Source of the DNA: an uncultured Flavobacteriales bacterium
GTDB taxonomy: Bacteria; Bacteroidota; Bacteroidia; Flavobacteriales_D; Sanyastnellaceae
Assembly: GCA_937881575.1 (NCBI GenBank)
Contig: CALGEI010000135.1
Coordinates: forward strand, 1-36,098
Reading direction: 5' to 3'
Length of the DNA stretch: 36,098 nucleotides
Both the position numbers and the translations under genes were made by a program. The notes under the pieces were generated by a model. It did no database searches. It saw nothing but the letters and a program-made list of their open reading frames with translations, and was not told the DNA's origin. Numbering within the stretch: the stretch's first letter is position 1; every line of letters begins with the position of its first letter. Below, piece after piece: positions 33,800 through 36,098 of the stretch.

Positions 33800-34708
33800 A
33801 TGGAATTCGCAGCAGGAAATGAGCGTTCTGATCGAAAAACATGGAGCAATCTGGGGTGGACATTGGAATACGCTGTTGACTTGATCACCAATTCAGAAAG
33901 CGGTGAATCGCATGGGCTAGTTCCTAACACAATGCGGCCTGTATTCGCGCTGCATGGATTCGCCAGGCCTCTCGAGGATTTTATTCCGGTGACTCAGGTT
34001 TGGCCTGAAAACAGCGCCTTCATTTCTGTGCATTTACCACACCATGGGAGAAGCAAACCGGATGGCCCTTCGGTGAATTCAGAAACAGCCATTCAACCGA
34101 AAGACTTGCTTCAACTATTGGTTGAAATCGCTAGAAAAGAAGGCTTCAGAACAGACAGCCTGGACCTTTTGGGATATAGCATTGGCGGACGCATTGCCCT
34201 CTCTTTGATCACGCTCGATCCCAAAAGATGGAATCGCGTAGCGCTTCTCGCACCGGATGGACTTAAACAATCTCCATTCTATGGGGTGACGGTGCATACA
34301 CGTCTAGGGAAAACAATTTGGTTTGCCATTGATCGAAATAGCGAATACGTTTTGAGATGGAGTCAACGGCTCGTTGAATGGAAGTTGATGCCATCTCACC
34401 TGCATTCCTTCATCGCATTTCACCTGTCTTCCCATGAAATGCGCATGATGGTTTGGAACGGTTGGCGAGCCCATCGAAAATGCTGGCCTTCTCACCGCGC
34501 CATCGCCGACGCATTCCGATCCACCGATGGATCGATTGATCTTTTCTTTGGAAGCCACGATCGGATTATTCCCGTTCAAAACGGGCGTCGACTGCAAAAA
34601 ATGACCCGATCGCTTCCACACATCTGTTTTCATTCGATTCCATCTGGGCATGGGATGCTGCGAAAAGAGTCCATTCAAATGATCATTCAACGTATCTTTA
34701 AGACATGA
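33800..34708 (+). CDS. Alpha/beta hydrolase
   Basis: The 302-aa protein has the alpha/beta-hydrolase triad: nucleophile Ser127 in LLGYSIGGRIALS, acid Asp254 in FFGSHDRIIP and His284 in PSGHGML. The early FALHGF motif gives the oxyanion hole. No signal peptide is present, so the enzyme is probably cytosolic. Its stop overlaps the GGGP synthase start by 4 bp, which suggests a role in related lipid metabolism, such as hydrolysis or transfer of an ester; this is inference. It is divergent from carB and has no clear -7 element of its own. Confidence 0.85.
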   Translation: MEFAAGNERSDRKTWSNLGWTLEYAVDLITNSESGESHGLVPNTMRPVFALHGFARPLEDFIPVTQVWPENSAFISVHLPHHGRSKPDGPSVNSETAIQPKDLLQLLVEIARKEGFRTDSLDLLGYSIGGRIALSLITLDPKRWNRVALLAPDGLKQSPFYGVTVHTRLGKTIWFAIDRNSEYVLRWSQRLVEWKLMPSHLHSFIAFHLSSHEMRMMVWNGWRAHRKCWPSHRAIADAFRSTDGSIDLFFGSHDRIIPVQNGRRLQKMTRSLPHICFHSIPSGHGMLRKESIQMIIQRIFKT

Positions 34709-35472
34709 CGTGGCTCGAACAATTGCAATCTGACTCTCAAAACGGTGCAAAGCGCTTGGCCGCGTTGCTCGATCCGGATGACCTTCCTACCGGTCGAGCT
34801 TGGCACGCGTTAATTGACCGCATCGAGGCGTCCCCTGTTACCGACATTTTTATCGGTGGTAGTTTGCTCATTCGCAACAACGTGAGTGATATGATGCTAT
34901 CCATTCGAGAACGCTTTTCGGGGAGCATCACCATTTTCCCAGGATCACCAGACCAAGTGGTGCCCGGTGCCGATGCCGTTTTGTTTCTGTCCGTCATCTC
35001 GGGACGAAATCCGGATTTACTCATTGGACGACATGTCGAATCTGCCATGCGCATTCGCCGCATGCGGATCGAAACGGTTGCAACCGGTTACCTCCTCATT
35101 GGTGATGGCCCCTTGACAACGGCAGCCTATATGAGTCAGTCCATGCCCATTCCATCTGGAAAACCGGAGATTGCAGCGGCAACAGCAGTAGCGGGGGAAA
35201 TGCTCGGCCTGCAAGCCTTGTTTTTGGATGCCGGAAGTGGTGCCAACCAACCCGTTCCATTGCGTTCCATTGCCGCCGTCCGAAGCCACACTCAGACTCC
35301 ATTGATCATCGGGGGAGGTCTCAATGATGCGCCGAGCATCGAAGCCGCTTGGCAAGCAGGAGCCGACCTTGTGGTAATTGGATCTGCCATCGAAAACCGA
35401 CCTGAAGACCTCAGCTGGCTGCCCAACCCGCTCGCCCACCAGTACAAAGGCGCAACGGATTCTTGGAGATGA
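34705..35472 (+). CDS. Geranylgeranylglyceryl-phosphate synthase (PcrB/GGGPS family)
   Basis: GGGPS joins geranylgeranyl diphosphate to sn-glycerol-1-phosphate, the first step of ether-lipid formation in archaea, and is also found in Bacteroidota. The 255-aa TIM barrel shows AALLDPDDLP, DIFIGGSLLI, ITIFPGSPDQV, ADAVLFLSVISGRNPDLLIG, TVATGYLLIGDG, ALFLDAGSGA, LIIGGGLN and ADLVVIGSAIE, the phosphate-binding set of the family. Length and motifs match the group found in Bacteroidota. It is the second gene of a pair with the alpha/beta hydrolase. The presence of the enzyme does not show that ether lipids are made. Confidence 0.92.
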   Translation: MTWLEQLQSDSQNGAKRLAALLDPDDLPTGRAWHALIDRIEASPVTDIFIGGSLLIRNNVSDMMLSIRERFSGSITIFPGSPDQVVPGADAVLFLSVISGRNPDLLIGRHVESAMRIRRMRIETVATGYLLIGDGPLTTAAYMSQSMPIPSGKPEIAAATAVAGEMLGLQALFLDAGSGANQPVPLRSIAAVRSHTQTPLIIGGGLNDAPSIEAAWQAGADLVVIGSAIENRPEDLSWLPNPLAHQYKGATDSWR

Positions 35473-35480
35473 CTTCGACC

Positions 35481-35500
35481 GTCTCTTTTTAAAAGGAGAC
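35481..35500. terminator. Possible bidirectional hairpin between convergent genes
   Basis: GTCTC and GAGAC flank an AT-rich TTTTTAAAAG centre, forming a small inverted repeat between the GGGPS and receptor stops. It overlaps the last codons of the minus-strand receptor gene and lacks a strong T-tract, so the call is weak. Confidence 0.3.
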
Positions 35501-36098
35501 TTCTATTGAAAACATCCCATTTCGCCCTGCCTGAGGGTACACATAGTTCTCCGTCGTCACAGCATCGACTCCGCCATACAAGTAACTGTAGGTCCATCCG
35601 TTTGCACTGTAAGTCCTATTCAGCGCATTGCGCAAGAACACGTTCAAGGTAAGTTGTGTGCCCGTGGGACGCTCCCAAGACCACTGAAGACGCAGGTCAT
35701 TCACAGCATACGCCTCGAGCGATCGACTGTCGTTGGAGGTATTGTCCAAATATTGCTTCCCCACATAACGTGCCGCCCATTCCAATGTCGCACGGGTGCG
35801 ACCCGCTGACGTAGAACGGTCCCAAAAGCGATACGCAGCAACACTCGAGGCCGTCAAATTCGGTGAATATCCGATGTCGGTCATTCCATGGTCTATTGCC
35901 ACCACCGGTGCAAATCCCTCAGCGTAATCATACAGCGTCTCTGTGAATGACCCGATGCGATTGATAGAACCAGTGGCCGTCCCTTGCCATGAAACGCCCT
36001 CTTTCGGATGCCAAGCGGACATCCATTCCAATCCAGCACGATGACTTCGGTCGACATTTTGCTGAATCGGACTCCCTGTATCGTTCAACGCTCCGGTC
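35489..36098 (-). CDS. TonB-dependent receptor, C-terminal part (gene continues past the window)
   Basis: About 203 residues of a beta-barrel are visible and the frame is open to the right edge, so the N-terminal plug lies outside the window. The strands alternate in the pattern of a TonB-dependent receptor barrel (NVDRSHRAGLEW, GTATGSINRIGSFTET, TRATLEWAARYVGKQYLDNT, YAVNDLRLQWSW, LTLNVFLRNALNRTYSANGW). The C-terminus ends in Phe (GMFSIEVSF), the expected outer-membrane insertion signal. The TTG at 36088 is internal and not a real start. The substrate cannot be told from this part. It is convergent with the GGGPS gene. Confidence 0.9.
   Translation of the reverse strand, partial: TGALNDTGSPIQQNVDRSHRAGLEWMSAWHPKEGVSWQGTATGSINRIGSFTETLYDYAEGFAPVVAIDHGMTDIGYSPNLTASSVAAYRFWDRSTSAGRTRATLEWAARYVGKQYLDNTSNDSRSLEAYAVNDLRLQWSWERPTGTQLTLNVFLRNALNRTYSANGWTYSYLYGGVDAVTTENYVYPQAGRNGMFSIEVSF

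Overview
This window comes from a member of the Bacteroidota, most likely Flavobacteriales (marine Cryomorphaceae/Schleiferiaceae-like lineages would fit). The evidence is: a protein with a type IX secretion (Por) C-terminal sorting domain; Bacteroidota-restricted small families (DUF4924, DUF4834); two SusC/TonB-type or large outer-membrane receptors; a bacterial geranylgeranylglyceryl-phosphate synthase; a CarB without the C-terminal regulatory domain; and several TAnnTTTG -7 promoter elements. Base composition is near 50% GC and looks even throughout. Genes are packed tightly with many 4-bp ATGA overlaps. I see no tRNA, rRNA, CRISPR array, insertion sequence or phage gene, and no gene-free stretch longer than about 210 bases.

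Layout, left to right. 1-208 is poorly explained (one possible TTG-started 48-codon ORF). 209-3341 (minus) is an overlapping operon of SDR oxidoreductase, YtcJ-like amidohydrolase lipoprotein and SCO1/SenC. 3387-4295 (plus) is a secreted OB-fold protein with a T9SS tail, followed by a strong hairpin terminator. 4406-6186 (minus) pairs a YciH/SUI1-like translation factor with a THUMP-domain rRNA methyltransferase. 6278-7663 (plus) holds a cysteine-rich secreted protein with MopE- and dockerin-like motifs and an O-methyltransferase. 7675-8886 (minus) is sucC, divergent from a LolD-type ABC ATPase (8961-9626).

9687-15556 (plus) is a fatty-acid beta-oxidation operon: a MarR regulator, a fused 3-hydroxyacyl-CoA dehydrogenase/enoyl-CoA hydratase, a thiolase and an acyl-CoA dehydrogenase. 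Two TATGC-n2-GCATA palindromes at the MarR start look like its operator. An M42 aminopeptidase follows on its own promoter.

16747-21254 (minus) is the most unusual part. Four overlapping genes encode a ThiF/E1-like adenylyltransferase related to the Rv1355c family but lacking the nitroreductase half, a GNAT-like putative acyltransferase, a 7TMR-DISM receptor histidine kinase and a stand-alone receiver protein. I infer that this could be a make-and-sense signalling cassette; the chemistry is unknown.

21397-24165 holds conserved proteins of poorly known function (DUF4924, OmpH/Skp-like, a small conserved protein, DUF1853). 24266-26764 is an outer-membrane beta-barrel receptor. 26735-33623 (minus) is carB, DUF4834, a YfhO-like membrane protein and a FemAB/GNAT-like protein, read from the best-matching promoter in the window. 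33800-35472 (plus) is an alpha/beta hydrolase overlapping a GGGP synthase. The window ends in the C-terminal part of a TonB-dependent receptor (minus).
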